The translations under genes and the position numbers were made by a program. A model generated the notes under the pieces. The model made no database searches, was not told the DNA's origin, and was given only the letters and a program-made list of their open reading frames with translations. Source: Corticium candelabrum (Eukaryota > Porifera > Homoscleromorpha > Homosclerophorida > Plakinidae). Taken from it: DNA of 64,000 nucleotides. Shown here piece by piece: positions 30,900 through 42,764 of this stretch; position 1 is the stretch's first letter; each line of letters opens with the position of its first letter. The DNA is taken from contig NC_085087.1 of the NCBI RefSeq assembly GCF_963422355.1, positions 648,821 to 712,820 on the forward strand. The letters run 5' to 3'.

Positions 30900-31450
30900 A
30901 GTAATCTGATCAAACTTTTTATCTAGACCAATTGGAAGACGGGATAAACAGTCCGCATTACCATGTTCGGATAATATAGTGAATGTCATACTCAAATTGT
31001 GATAGTTGGAATGCCCAATGTGCAAGTCGTCCACTTGTCCAAGTGAGAATTGTTATTTTCATGGAATCAAAGATGGTAAGTAGTAGACAATGATCAGTTC
31101 ATAGAGAATTTTCTAAGCAATAAATAACTGCTAACGCTTCATGTTTGACCTGAGTAATTTCATTCTGATTTTGCCACCTGATGGCTTAAGAGATAGGTAC
31201 AATGACCTGTCCAACTGGCTTCTCCTGGTTCACCTTCAAATGACGATACAGCCTGTATAGAATTCCTTCTTCTCCGAAAATAAGATTGTCCCCTCCCCTT
31301 TCTGCATATGACTCTCTGGTCACTTACATTTTTTTTTCTGCATCAATGAATCCTCAAGTTGTAGACGCAGTAGCCTATCTTTGTCAACCTTTTTCTATAA
31401 CTTAGAGCAGGAAACCCTGACAGCGATAGCTCGCCCCTCTCTTGTCTTGG
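30900..31450 (-). pseudogene. Gypsy RNase H end and connection region
   Basis: On the minus strand TDHCLLLTIFDSMKITIL, RLAHWAFQLSQFEYDIHY and NADCLSRLPIG can be read across frames, the usual end of a Gypsy RNase H before integrase. No matching RT core is visible upstream (31.5-31.9 kb), so the RT of this half seems deleted. Confidence 0.6.
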
Positions 31451-31859
31451 GCTCTCGTTGTAGCAGCACCTGCTTTAGACCAAGAAAAGTAAGTACTGTC
31501 AGCTGAACAAATTACTGGAATGTTAACAATAATCAAGTCAAAATTAGCATCTGAAGGGCACAGAGCCTCAACAATACCCGTTAAATACGGTGTACTTACA
31601 CAAATGTTTGTGACTGGTACCTACTGTGTTGTTGACCATTTGCATGAAAGTGTGTTCCCTGTAAAATTATCATCAGATACAAATCATTGATTTCATATGA
31701 TTCCACTGCACCCAGAGTTCTGCAAAACACTCATATCCGCATTACCAACCTTACCATGCACTACCAGCATCATCTAGGGTTGTAGTTGCTGTAGCAACTA
31801 AACCTGAGGACCACTCGTGATCAAGACCTTACTGCCATCTGCTAAAGGTAACCAGCCAT

Positions 31860-33062
31860 CAGTCTAGTGGGGCTTCTGGCCGACTGACTTATGAGATGAT
31901 TCTGATAAGGGACCCGATTCTACCACACATCCGCCACTGGCCTCCCTTAAGTGACAGCGGTTGTTTGCACTTTTTGAGCTTGTTTTCAACCATTGAAGAG
32001 CCACTAGGACTTTCGTAATAGGTTTTCTTGTGTCAGCAGTATAGGCAGAAGACTCCAGCATTCTCAGGCCTCATGACCAGCTTGTTGCAACAAAAACATC
32101 ACTTCCTTGTTGTCAGACAACGTTCAAAGAATTTGTGTCCATACCTTTACATACAAAGCACTGCACTACCGTGTTGTCTGAAGAAGACTCCTGTTCAACT
32201 GGTAGCACTACTTCTCCAGTTCTCAGTGGTTGTTTGGGGACCTCCAACAAGGCCTGATCCGTTGCCTGGAAATGCCTGTTGTCTGCTGTCAGAAACATCT
32301 CCACAACTTCTGCCATTTCATGGAGATCTGCTAACTTTCCTTCATGCAGGTAAGTAACAAGTCTTGAGGACATAAATTCAGAATTGCTCCTTACTACTAA
32401 GTTTTTGACACCTCGGCCGTGTCCTCTGCACACACTAACAACATCTATTTTTAAAATAACTGTAAATGATAAACAAACTATTTGGAGCTTTTGCTTAACT
32501 TGGGCTTTATATAATAGTCCGATGAAATTTCAAGTGATAACCATCTTCTGTTAAGTCATAATGTTGCAACAAGACTTCTCCTTGAGTTGGTCATAATTAA
32601 CCACAGCTGCATCTGACAATCTAGAACAGACTTCAAGAGCTTTGCCAGTTAACAGAGCACTAAAGGCGGGCACTCAAGTATCATTGCCTAATCTGTTGGT
32701 TCCCACAAACTGCTTGAATTCTTGCAAATATAGCTGTCTAATTCATCTTTGCTGTCCTGGAATGGCAGAAGCTTTGGTAGCTTTGCCATGCCTTTCAGCT
32801 CATCTCTTACACTAACCAATGCTGGAACAAACCTTGCACTTTCCAACAACCATTTCCTCTCCAGCTCTTACTTCCTTTCCTCTTCAGCCTTGTAACTGCA
32901 TCGCTGCAGATCCCCTTCTTGTTCCTCACTCTGACTGCATTTACTTAATCTCTCATTCCCTTTCTGTTCCTTTTGTTCTAATACCTGCTGCTCTCTTACA
33001 AACTCTTGCAATTCTTTTCCTTCATACCCCATCGCGCATCCCGTCTCACCCAAACAATCCAC
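31860..33062 (-). pseudogene. Gypsy gag region with zinc knuckle
   Basis: Coiled, Gln/Glu-rich sequence (EFVREQQVLEQKEQKGNERL) at 32868-33062 is followed by a helical capsid-like region and, at 32230-32380, KLADLHEMAEVVEMFLTADN, typical of SCAN-like metazoan gag. A CCHC knuckle (CFVCKG, then HKFFERC after a one-base shift) lies near 32110-32165. Frameshifts and stops are frequent. Confidence 0.65.
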
Positions 33063-33141
33063 TGCTTTCGTGTGAGCTCACTGACATCCTTGTTCTTCCG
33101 GGTAACAACTGTTTTTCCCGCCTGAACCCCCAAACGTTGTG

Positions 33142-33528
33142 TGCAGTGGGAGAAAGACAAGGCTACAACCAATTAGCACAAGACTCGGTCCACACAAACT
33201 AAGCGATATGCCAGAGACGAGTCTCCCTCATTGTCTCTGAAACACTCGTTTATTGACTCAACTCTCCACCCAACTCTAGCTAGATATGATTCGTGACTGG
33301 AGTCTATATACAACCTACATCACTATGAGATATACTTGCCTCCATTCTAGCCACGAATGATAACTGTTAACAGTTCTAATTTTTGTATATCCTTCCTTGT
33401 GGCTCGGTGCCAAAGCAAACCTGCCAACTGGCAAACATCCAACCCTCAATCACGCACCCCAACATCTCCTGTCAATCAATCATCAACCGGCTTATCTGCC
33501 ATTGCTTGTAATTCCTGTAGTTGTGACA
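33142..33528 (-). repeat. 5' LTR of the Gypsy element
   Basis: Reads TGTCACAACT...TGCA in element sense. It aligns with 26044-26426, including the shared CCAACATCTCCTGTCAATCA block (plus-strand reading). No convincing tRNA primer-binding site could be assigned next to it. Confidence 0.83.
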
Positions 33529-34352
33529 CTAGACTACACAGTGTTCTAGCCAAGATTTTTGCCAACCGTCAATATGACGTCCATAAATATAATGACGTCA
33601 TCAAATGTTTGATGTTGACATATTTGGTAATGACAACATAAAATTACTTTATCTGTTCTCTAGTTGTACTAGAATCAAATGCAACATAACAGACAGAGAG
33701 ACAGATAATACAGCAGATTATTACAATGACAAGTTGACTTAAAACCGGAATTATGAGCTGACCTAAAAGAGTAAATGTGTACAGTACAAAACATGAGATT
33801 GAAGATAAACAGTAATTAGTAGAACACCTGCTGCAACCACAGTCACTCATTAGCAATTCTTGTGTGAAAGGTCAACAGGATTTCACCTCAAACACCAACA
33901 AGGAGACCATGCACTCCCTAAGATTACCAGATGTCTGACATGAGAATATGTATTGTTCTGCAGCAACTTTGGGACCATCAAGACCACTAATATTGTTAGA
34001 TCCGTGATCCCACACTATGTTTGCTAAGGCTTTCCAATTCTGTCCCAACCGTCAATAAATGCTGTTTTCCCCACTCCAAACGTCCCTTCCCTCTCCCAAC
34101 TGTCATTTTCACAGTACTGACGGTACTGGCAAGAACACTGCTACAACTGCCTTTGAGAATTAAACAGCCTAATTTCTACCTTGAAAGTAATGGCTTTTAC
34201 TCTGGCATCAAATTATCAGTAAAACTAAGACCAGAAATTTCACTAAATGATACAATAAAATGAGATGCTAAAATGTATTAACAAACAAGTATTAATGCAT
34301 TCACACAGTTACAAACACCAAGATTATATTAACTTTTCAAGCATATTCTCAC
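33529..34352. other. ABCC intron sequence, no recognised feature
   Basis: AT-rich sequence between the Gypsy element and the ABCC linker exon. No element, RNA gene or credible open frame was recognised. Confidence 0.6.
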
Positions 34353-34675
34353 CATTCCCGTTTCAGCCTTTTCTTTATCAATCAGCCTGGATCTTTCCTG
34401 GTCTCTCTCCTTAGCCTTTTCAGCAGCAACTGATTTCTGCCTCAACAACTTACGGCTGGATGCACGTTCACTCAATTGACGAAGTGTCTTTTTAGGAGAA
34501 CCACCTTGATCAGCACTGCTTAGTTGGCGAGATAGTTGACGCTGAAGTTTGCGTTGTATCCCTGCTTCTCTAGTCTGTGACTCCATGTCATCAGTAGGTG
34601 CTGTTGCACTCAAGGCAATTATGTTTCCCATTCCAGGACCAGCTACTTCTTCTTCTTCACTGAAACCCATTAGGT
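34353..34675 (-). CDS. ABCC: ABCC transporter exon: linker between NBD1 and TMD2
   Basis: 323-nt minus-strand exon. It starts after TTCAG (34680-34676), completing a split Asp codon from the exon at 48810-48942, and ends in phase 0 before GTGAGAA (34352-34346). It begins DLMGFSEEEEVAGPG, an acidic start, then a long basic serine-rich stretch with repeated R-Q-L-S / R-Q-K-S units, and ends KEKAETGM. The end aligns with the EADKAQTGQ segment that precedes TMD2 in MRP1. The linker of ABCC proteins is cytoplasmic and a known site of phosphorylation; here the R-x-x-S motifs make basophilic-kinase control plausible. Confidence 0.92.
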
Positions 34676-37600
34676 CTGAACAAAAACAACAATTAATCAA
34701 GAAATGCACTTTACTGGTCATGTTAGTAAAGTACCGTAAAAAGGAATATGTCACAGAACATGACAATAAACAACTGCTGAATCTTTACGCATATTAATTT
34801 ATGGCAATGCTAGAATAATGATCAAATGCACACTTACACACCAAAAATTGATGTTGTACTCAATAAAAGCTGCTTGCTACAATATACTCTGCTTGTAACA
34901 CACAAATACACAATCTGACTTAATACAGCAATGATAAAGTGCTGTGAACCAACAAACATGCACATTATCTATGTTAATATATACACACCACTGACACCCA
35001 TGCATGCATATGTCGTGAAGAGTAAAACAACAACCAAAATTTGATAAGTAGACACGTCAATAGATTAACTGTTGCAACAGTCACATAAAACATTATAACT
35101 TCCATTTCTGAAGATGTAAATTTCTCTGTGCATATCATAATTAGGTCTGATGTTGTGTCATGGGCAACAGTTGCTTGCATAGTAGCACCTTGCTAATCCA
35201 AAGAGTCCCAGGCCAAGCCATGTTCAGATTAGAGGCGCAGTGTTCGAATTATCAAATACTGTAAAGTGTTGTCTGGACTTTCAGCTTGGAGTTGCATTCA
35301 GCAGTCGACATCCTTCACTGCAGCAACAACTCAAACCAAGATGACTCCAAATTCCCATCATGATCTCAGCACACAAGTGAGAGCAAAGCGCTGGAAGTGA
35401 TTTAAATCAGCGAGGGTGTGAATTAGAGAGGTCTGGACTAGTAAGATTCTACTGTACCAGTAATACTAACTAGTACAGTAAGAACCAGTAATTCTTAGTA
35501 CAGTAGTCCTCCAGATACCAGTAATGATTATCATGACTCTTTTCTGAAAAAATGATACACAACTGTAATTACAGGACTTGGGTAAATAGCCTTTATTAGT
35601 TTTGATTGAATACCAACTGCCAGAGAACAGACATCACATTGTAGTTGTTGTTACGCTAATTCTTGTATTGTCTTGCGCTATACTCGAATACATTACATGG
35701 TACCACAAAATGGAGCATCTAAATCATCCAGAGCATCTATAGTTGACAAGAAATAGATATTTGGCAATGGTGTGGAAGAAGTGAACGCAGCGGTTTGAAA
35801 TTTATTTAGTAGCTTCTGGATTGAAATCTCAAGCTGGTCCTGTGCAAACGTCGGTCCCGTAATACGTACAATTTTCCAAATACACCATTTTAAGAAACAA
35901 TAGTAGTCAAGTATCAGCCAACAAGAAAATGAAAGCACTTGTCCAAGAGCTAGCTGTGAAATACATTTATCATTTGAATATACTACGTGTACACTAAATG
36001 TCCAAAATTAGCATCAGTACATGTAGGCACCAAGGCAGTACTCAAGCAACATGAATTATCTTAACTCTTATTGTATGCATGACATATGCAGTAGTTCATT
36101 GATTAAATGCCTCCCTCATATAAACGCCTCAGCTAAGAGTACAGATAAAATGTGAACTCTGCCCTTGAATAAATTGCCGCATTTCAACCATATAGATCTA
36201 GCTTGACGTTTAAAGGAAAGTTATCTTTGAAGGCATATATGAAGCAAACGTTTCTTTAGACTACCTGGATACTGTTACACTGAATGCTGTTTCACTGCAA
36301 TTCTCAAAACGTGAAACGCGTACCAGTATGGTAAGTTGTTGTGCTCTTGAAAAGGTGTCAAACCTACAGTGTGTACACATACACACTCCTAAAGCACGGA
36401 GAGAAAGCACTTAACAAATAAACGCCAACCTCATGTATACACAGCAGTTGTAAAAAATAAACGCTACAGTGCTTAATTAAAGAAATACGGTAAGTTCATC
36501 AAGCGATACCTAGTCACTGCACGGGACGTTCAGTTTGCTACCTGTTATCAAAATTTAAAGCGTCTTTTTTAAAGTGTCAGTCTATTAAAGAGGTGTTGAC
36601 AAGACAAGCTAAAACAAATTGGTGTAACAGACAGACAATGAAGACCTACAAAATCAATGGTTTCCCTAATTTTCATCTCTCTTTGACCTTACATTGGTTA
36701 TCTGAATTTTGAAGAAGCAAGTCAATATCAGGAGCATATAAAGAGAGAAGATGGACCATCCATCTATGCATGCGTGAGGTGATATCGTTGTGATGGTAAG
36801 TTTGATTTAGTGTCAGGCCGAGAAGACGGCAGCTGGAGGAAGCTGCGAGAAAGCTGATCAATGCTCAAACAATGACCTGACAACAAGAAGAAAGCCGAGT
36901 CTCCTCACCAAGGTCAGCTTTTAAAGGACATGTGGATTTACCACTTTCCTGTCTAGCTGAGTTGTGCTACCACACTGTACTGATGTGAATGTTACTGTCA
37001 ACGTCTACCTCTCGTTTTGCAAGCGCGTCTTGCAGTAAAAGTGTCAAAAGCTGTCGTTCCAGCGCTAACTCAAAGTTACATATTAGGATAGTGGCTCTGC
37101 GTCTTACCATCACAACAATACCCCACCCATGCTTAGACGAATGCACGGTCTTCTTAATATGCTCCTGTCAATATTCAGTTTAATTTAATACCTACTGTCG
37201 CATCAAAATAATTGTGTTTCATGTCATGTGACCAACACAATTGAAATATTCTTTGTATAATAGTAATTGCAGCTGTGTTTAAGCCACAGCTATTAGCCTA
37301 CTGAAGATCATGAAAGAAATATTGTCTATACCACAAATTTAGATGATATTTTGTTTCTAAGCTCCCTACTTGTAAAATCTACCTCAAATCATAGAAAGCA
37401 ACTGTTGTTTCACATAACGCAACGTCTGTGACACCGCAAAAATAATCTGTAATTGTCAAAGTAACTTATCACATACGGGATATAGAAGTCACCCCTGGTT
37501 ACACAATGCTAGTTTCCCCAAGAACTATCGTAAGCCAGGAAAGGCTAAGCAATTGATTTTGCATTAGCAGTTGCAAACAGGTAGGTTCTGTTGTTTATTT

Positions 37601-38280
37601 CCAACAAGACCTGGTAATCCCAAACATGAATTACACTGTTCTGGTAAAAAAACTCATTCTTTCATGAAGGTTTTGCAGATCTGATTAGAGGTTCATTCGT
37701 TGCCTAAGGTTACCATGTATGACAACTTACAATTACTGCTCAGTAAAAGCGGGTTCTACGGGGTAATTTCCTCAAAACTGCCACTAAACTTTCTTTGTGA
37801 CAAGCTATGGTACTCTTGCCACTTGCTAATGACAAGTACTATTTCCCACCACAGCTGTATTTACTGCTCCACTGTTTGCTGAGCAGAAGTCAGCTGATTT
37901 TGTCAATCATTCCACTGTACTCAGCCTGTATAGACAACAAACAGTGGCATGTCATAAGCAACAGCTGATTGGGCAACAGAAATACAAAGGAACATTATTC
38001 GAGCAATGTGCATGTGACATAATGCTATCAACTGCAATCATAATAACATTGCATGTCAAGGTCAGAATTATGACCATTTGACTTGATGAAACCTCAGGCA
38101 TCTCACTAATTAGCCTTGGCTTCACCTCAACTTGTATTCATGAAGGTACAGCAGTGAACGCCCTAATAGTAGTGCTGCCACTACCTCTATCATAATCCAT
38201 TTCTCCCATTTAGTAATACAATTGTAATCATGCACGTAGTCTATAAACTATATATGTCTAATGCATATATATATATGGTT
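34676..38280. other. ABCC intron sequence, no recognised feature (3.6 kb)
   Basis: The longest stretch without any recognised transposon or gene. Open frames such as 35693-35938 and 36673-36861 (minus) and 36989-37183 (plus) are short and motif-free. Confidence 0.55.
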
Positions 38281-38697
38281 AAAAAACAGAACTGCTCAGG
38301 TTATGATTCAAGCAAACCAGGAGACGTATATCATCCAGATTTCATGGATGGTCAACCTGGATATTTTGATGTTGAAATCTGTAACTCTTTACAGCCTTTC
38401 TAGATATTGAAAGGAGCGATCAGTCCTGGCGCAGCAGCACAAGCAGCAGAACTTGAAAAAGATGCCTGGCATGAAGCCAGTGTTACCACAGCAGGTGGTC
38501 TATTCTATCAACTAGTTTTTGTATCTCTAGGCTTCATATCATCTTTCACTTTAAAGACTTTGAAACGAATATGTTCAAAGACGTCATCAATCAGTGGGAT
38601 ACCGTTTCCTCGAGCTTTCAAGAACATAGTAGAACAGTTGCCTGTAAAGCTATGGTGCTACAACACCAAGATGTTATATGCATGTGTATGCAATTAG
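38281..38697 (+). pseudogene. C-terminal fragment of (TA)n-family retrotransposon
   Basis: Starts just after ATATATATATAT and encodes, on the plus strand, KPGDVYHPDFMDGQPGYFDV (endonuclease core), a stop, then SPGAAAQAAELEKDA, YQLVFVSLG and QLPVKLWCYNTKM. These match the ends of the element proteins at 42801-43502 (minus), 53854-54666 (minus) and 58229-59287 (plus). It has one internal stop and lacks the upstream domains. Confidence 0.78.
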
Positions 38698-39990
38698 AAG
38701 TTTTAGATGTTCGTAGTTGTGTGACAGTACACTCCTTAAAATCTCTCAAGTTGGTAGTTCACCAGGAACTATCAAATTCTGGTCAAATGACGCAAGGTTG
38801 ACGTGCTCACTGCCATCCACAAATGACGTAGCATGCCCAAGCAATTGACTTAATAATTTGCGAGTTGAATTACAGCTTCCAATGAAGGCTGCTGGAGCTG
38901 TTCTGCTGGCTTCTCTTATACCGCTTTTACACTAGCAACTTCAGAACCAAGTTGGACCAGATAAAGTTTCTCCACGATTGTCATTACTTTACTCTACTCA
39001 AAATACTCAATAAAGGCCTTGTTTTGATGCTGACATTGGCCATCTAGATCACTTTCAACTATACCTAGCACGGTTCTGAAGTCTCTAGTGTGAACGTGGT
39101 ATAAGACCAAGGCCACCAAGACAGACTGGAAGAGTTGCCTGTTTCCAACAGGCGTCAGACATAGACGAATCAAACATCTTCTCTAGGCAATGACGCACAC
39201 CATGATCAAACCAGGTAAGTTGTTCTGTCACTCTCCCTGGGGGGACAGTTCTGATTAGATGATATATTTTGCACAGCCTAAGACAGCTGCGTAGGAGGTG
39301 CATCTCTACTTGGGGTCTTCAAGATCACAGAGATAATCCTGACAGAAGAGAACATTGTCCACTCGTTTGGCAAAGGACTGATTAAAGAATGAATCAGACC
39401 CAACACTGGAGCCCCTAAAAACTCTGCGCTTCTGAACTCTGATTGATTCGTATGACCTCTCCATGGAACTCTCAAAATGGAATGTCACCTGATGGCCAGA
39501 ATACCTCACATTTCTTCTTATTCATGTAAAGGCCATGCGATGAGCCCTTTCATACAGTAAGTCCAGGAAATAAGCAACAGAACTGCGTTTTCCTACGAAG
39601 GTGTCATCATCTAAGTACCAAAGCTGGAGGTGCAGATCTCGTATGTTATCAATATCATCAAGGAGCTCCAGGATAACTGACGAAAAAGGAGAGGACCCAG
39701 AGGGTCTCCTTGCCAAACTCCCCCTGATGATCTAATGACATCATTCCCAAAGTGAAGTTCTCCATGGCAGTGATATGACCATTGAGACCATGCGAATAAT
39801 TCCGGAAATTGAGTATGTACACATTGGAGAAAGAACCCTCGACCAGCACTCATTGAAAGCACTTCAGAAATCAATTTTCAGACAACAGAGATCCTGATTG
39901 TCCGCATGTGATTCTATGAAGCTGGAAAGACAGTGGATAGCAGCTTCTAACCCTCCTTTAATGCCAACAACAACTTGGCCAGTGGGAATG
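38698..39990 (-). pseudogene. RT-to-linker fragment of (TA)n-family retrotransposon
   Basis: In minus-strand order: RT pieces with FPELFAWSQWSYHCHGELHF and WQGDPLGPLLF (39611-39874), LWYLDDDTFVGKRSS (RT motif C, YLDD) at 39522-39716, then HLLRSCLRLCKIYHL and CWKQATLPVCLGGLGL (39085-39303), and EHVNLASFDQNL near 38780. Frames are broken. It lies back to back with the plus-strand C-terminal fragment, so the two halves of one protein are inverted relative to each other. Confidence 0.78.
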
Positions 39991-40106
39991 AAAACATCTG
40001 GCAACTTTGATCGAACTGCCATGCAGCAGAGGCGGCTGGCAAGGCGTCTTAAAACTTCTCCTACTGCAACTGGCCTGATTCCGCCTCATTTCTTGTATGC
40101 ATAAGT

Positions 40107-40109
<3 letters not shown>

Positions 40110-40160
<51 letters not shown>

Positions 40161-40173
40161 CACACGCACCACA

Positions 40174-40205
<32 letters not shown>

Positions 40206-40222
40206 TGCACACACGCACGCAT

Positions 40223-40293
<71 letters not shown>
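40110..40293. repeat. (CA)n microsatellite with ACGC variants
   Basis: CA array of about 180 bp whose centre (40157-40240) is a CACG/CATG-rich derivative. Open frames through it are artefacts. Confidence 0.96.
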
Positions 40294-40297
<4 letters not shown>

Positions 40298-40659
40298 TGA
40301 TGGTATATACATGAAGTGGTGTCATCTGTATTGACGGTAAGTATTATGCATATGAGTAGTATGCGTATGACTGTGTCGTGCATATGTGTATCTTCAGTTA
40401 AGTTACCATCGACGTCTTTACCTTATATAAAGTCGCGTTATAATTATAAGGACACTGCATCATAACCCAGTACATACGCGTTTATCGTCTTCCAGCTAGT
40501 GTGAAAAGTAGAGAGTCTTTACGAGCTTTAAGCAGAGCCTACTAGCACTACAGACCTAATGTTTATCATTGCTAAAAATTTCAAACACGTAAACCACACT
40601 CTGAAACTGTATCCGCTATTAGACAAAATTATCACGTAACTTCTTGCTACATTTTCCCT

Positions 40660-41865
40660 ATTGTCGCGCACGTTTCTAGACATGACACAACATTTTAACT
40701 GTTCCTTAGTATTTTGTTTGTCCACCTCTAGCTGATCTAATTGAAATCACGTGACAGGCAGCACTGTCGACTAACGTCTGCACATGCGCTGCTGGACGAA
40801 ACGCCAGAGTTCTTCTTCATTCTGGGGATGCCTTCTGTTTGTCAAAACTTTCAATATATGCCACAAGTTTTCGATTGGGTTGGCGTCTGGAGATTGCGGA
40901 GGCCAATCAAGTACGATGACGTCGTTCTCACGCAACCATTGACGGGTGAATCGAGCGGTATGGATGGGCGCATTGTCGTGCTAGAAAACAAATTCCTCTC
41001 CTATTAACCTTTGAGCATCAGGAAGCATGTGGTCCTCGAGAACTCTTTAGTAAGCAAGAGCGTCTACGCCTTCTAGTCTTACTAGAGATTCGACGCCATA
41101 ATATGACATGCTACCCCACACTATAACACTTGGTGAGTGTTTTACTGTCAAATCACAGAATTGCAGCAAATACTCTTCTCTCTTATGATGACAGACGTGC
41201 AACGCTCTGTCGGTTCCAATGCTAATTTTGACTTCAAAGCTAAAAAGGACAGATCTCCACGCCTTCACATCCCAGTCACGATACGTTGCCGCCCATTCTC
41301 GTCTGAGGAGGTGGTGTTCGTCTGTCAGCAGCGGTTCCTTGCGTGGCCTCCGAGAATGCAGCTCACTTTCATGCAGTTGTCTTCTAATTGCACTACAGGA
41401 AATAGCAATGTCAGCCTCCTGATGCCGCTAAAAGAATAGCTGTCTCGACAACTTTCGCCTGTTCTCAATAGCAAGGCGCTTCAACATCCTGTCCTGACGT
41501 GTGGTTGTTTTTCCTTTTCTACCAGGACGTGTTGTATAGTCACAGGTACTGTTTGACAGCCTCTGCAGGCATTGATGAACTGCTGTCTTCGATCTTCCCA
41601 CTTGCACTGCAATCTGGCGAGTGGTATGGTTTACAGAATGGAGTGCTTCGATCTTTCTTTGATCTTTCCTCTGGTAATGGGACTGAGCTGCTTTCCTCTT
41701 GGCACTACAGCACCTCACAGCGAATGAGCAAACCAAAACAAACTTGTGAAATAAATTCAGCTGAAAAGGAACTAGCAGATGACATGCAATTTTGCAGGCT
41801 CTTACTCTAAGGGTTTTGGTAGCTGAAACATTTCGCGCACAGGTTCACTGTTTTGGAAACACCGG
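40660..41865 (-). mobile_element. Tc1-like DNA transposon, ends uncertain
   Basis: Approximate element around the transposase. Weak inverted similarity between TGTCGCGCACGTTTC (about 40660) and the reverse complement of GAAACATTTCGCGCAC (about 41830) may represent terminal repeats. A TA duplication could not be fixed. Confidence 0.5.
40745..41736 (-). pseudogene. Tc1-like transposase, degraded
   Basis: Minus-strand order: 41736-41428 holds the N-terminal helix-turn-helix (QRKIEALHSVNHTTRQIAVQ, then RTRPGRKG-like TTRPGRKGKTT), 41268-41047 carries HSPSVIVWGSMSYYGV, and beyond a stop near 40980 HDNAPIHTARFTRQWL and SPDANPIENLWHILK complete the DDE core. The order and spacing are those of Tc1 transposases of about 340 residues. 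Stops and frameshifts make it inactive. Confidence 0.85.
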
Positions 41866-42499
41866 AAATGGCTAACTAGTAACATTTTCTAACTTTTAGA
41901 GGTTACTTGCAATGTTCAGATGCTCATTCTTCTACTGAAAAGTTAAGCAAAAACCTTTCTAATAGTACAATGCCTAAAACTGTCCGATAAGACTCCCAAA
42001 TTTAAATTCAAGCAACATGCGCTAAAATCCTGTGTTCTGACGTTGAGTCCACTCTTCCTCTTCCTTGCACAAAAGTAAAGCGTCTATGAAAATTATGCAA
42101 TAAAATTACAACTGCATTGACGTAAATTTGTGAAACTCAACGTCCAGAAGAAGCCAAAACAGGACAACCAAAACAGCCTGTTTCTGTGTTATGTCATATA
42201 CTGTAAGTCGTCTGCAGTACGTTCAGAATTCGTAATTTTCAACCAAAACAAAGTATAGAATAGTGCGATTATGTTTACATCTAGCACTGTCACAATTGAA
42301 AGATTTCACTTATTGCCTAAGAAATAGTTTACAATCTAAAAGTACCCGTATGTTTTGACAGCAGTGTCTTTATAATTATGAAGCGGACTATATATATATG
42401 CCTGTGCCGCTTCCACGATGTCCTCTACTCCTGTTTTGTTTTCTCATCATCGCACTTTCTACTTCCTTCTCTATAAATCTTTACAAATCATGTATTTCT

Positions 42500-42707
42500 G
42501 TCGTCTTTGGACCAGTAGTGCACTTGTTTGACATATCCAGTCACAGTTTCAGCCGAGCTATTACTAACCTTCATGAACAACTGTCTGTGAAACTGTGGCA
42601 ATACAACTCTCGCATGATAACTGAACATCTAGATGTTTTGTCTGTAGCAAGTGTTTGTAGTGGTGTTTTTCAGTAGTGTTCCGTCCATTGGGCGGTTATA
42701 AACAAAA

Positions 42708-42725
<18 letters not shown>
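42500..42725 (+). mobile_element. 3' end of (TA)n-family retrotransposon, with A-run
   Basis: The plus strand encodes FSRAITNLHEQLSVKLWQYN followed by SRMITEHLDVLSVASV, the conserved last segment of this family, then a stop at about 42676. A 3' UTR follows, ending in an A-run (about 42703-42725) that joins (TA)n. Upstream of 42500 the open frame loses similarity, so the copy is strongly 5' truncated. Confidence 0.7.

Positions 42726-42760
<35 letters not shown>
42726..42760. repeat. (TA)n between two opposed retrotransposon 3' ends
   Basis: About 17 TA units, with the plus-strand element ending on its left and a minus-strand copy of the same family ending on its right, so two copies meet tail to tail in one array. 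Confidence 0.9.
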
Positions 42761-42762
<2 letters not shown>

Positions 42763-42764
42763 TT

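Larger units (their letters stand above)
26044..33528 (-). mobile_element. Gypsy-type LTR retrotransposon, degraded and apparently chimeric
   Basis: Direct repeats of about 385 bp at 26044-26426 and 33142-33528 bound a 7.5-kb minus-strand element. Between them lie, in element order, gag with a zinc knuckle, an RNase H end, integrase 1, a spacer, integrase 2, then reverse transcriptase and RNase H next to the 3' LTR. Two integrases and an RT lying downstream of an integrase are unusual for one Gypsy element. LTRs differ visibly (roughly 80% identity by eye) and flanking 5-bp sequences do not match, so it is old or recombinant. All genes carry stops and frameshifts. Confidence 0.82.

Noticed and set aside
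26039..33533. Target-site duplication of the Gypsy element
   Set aside because: Bases next to the two LTRs (TCACG and CTAGA) do not match, so none is claimed.
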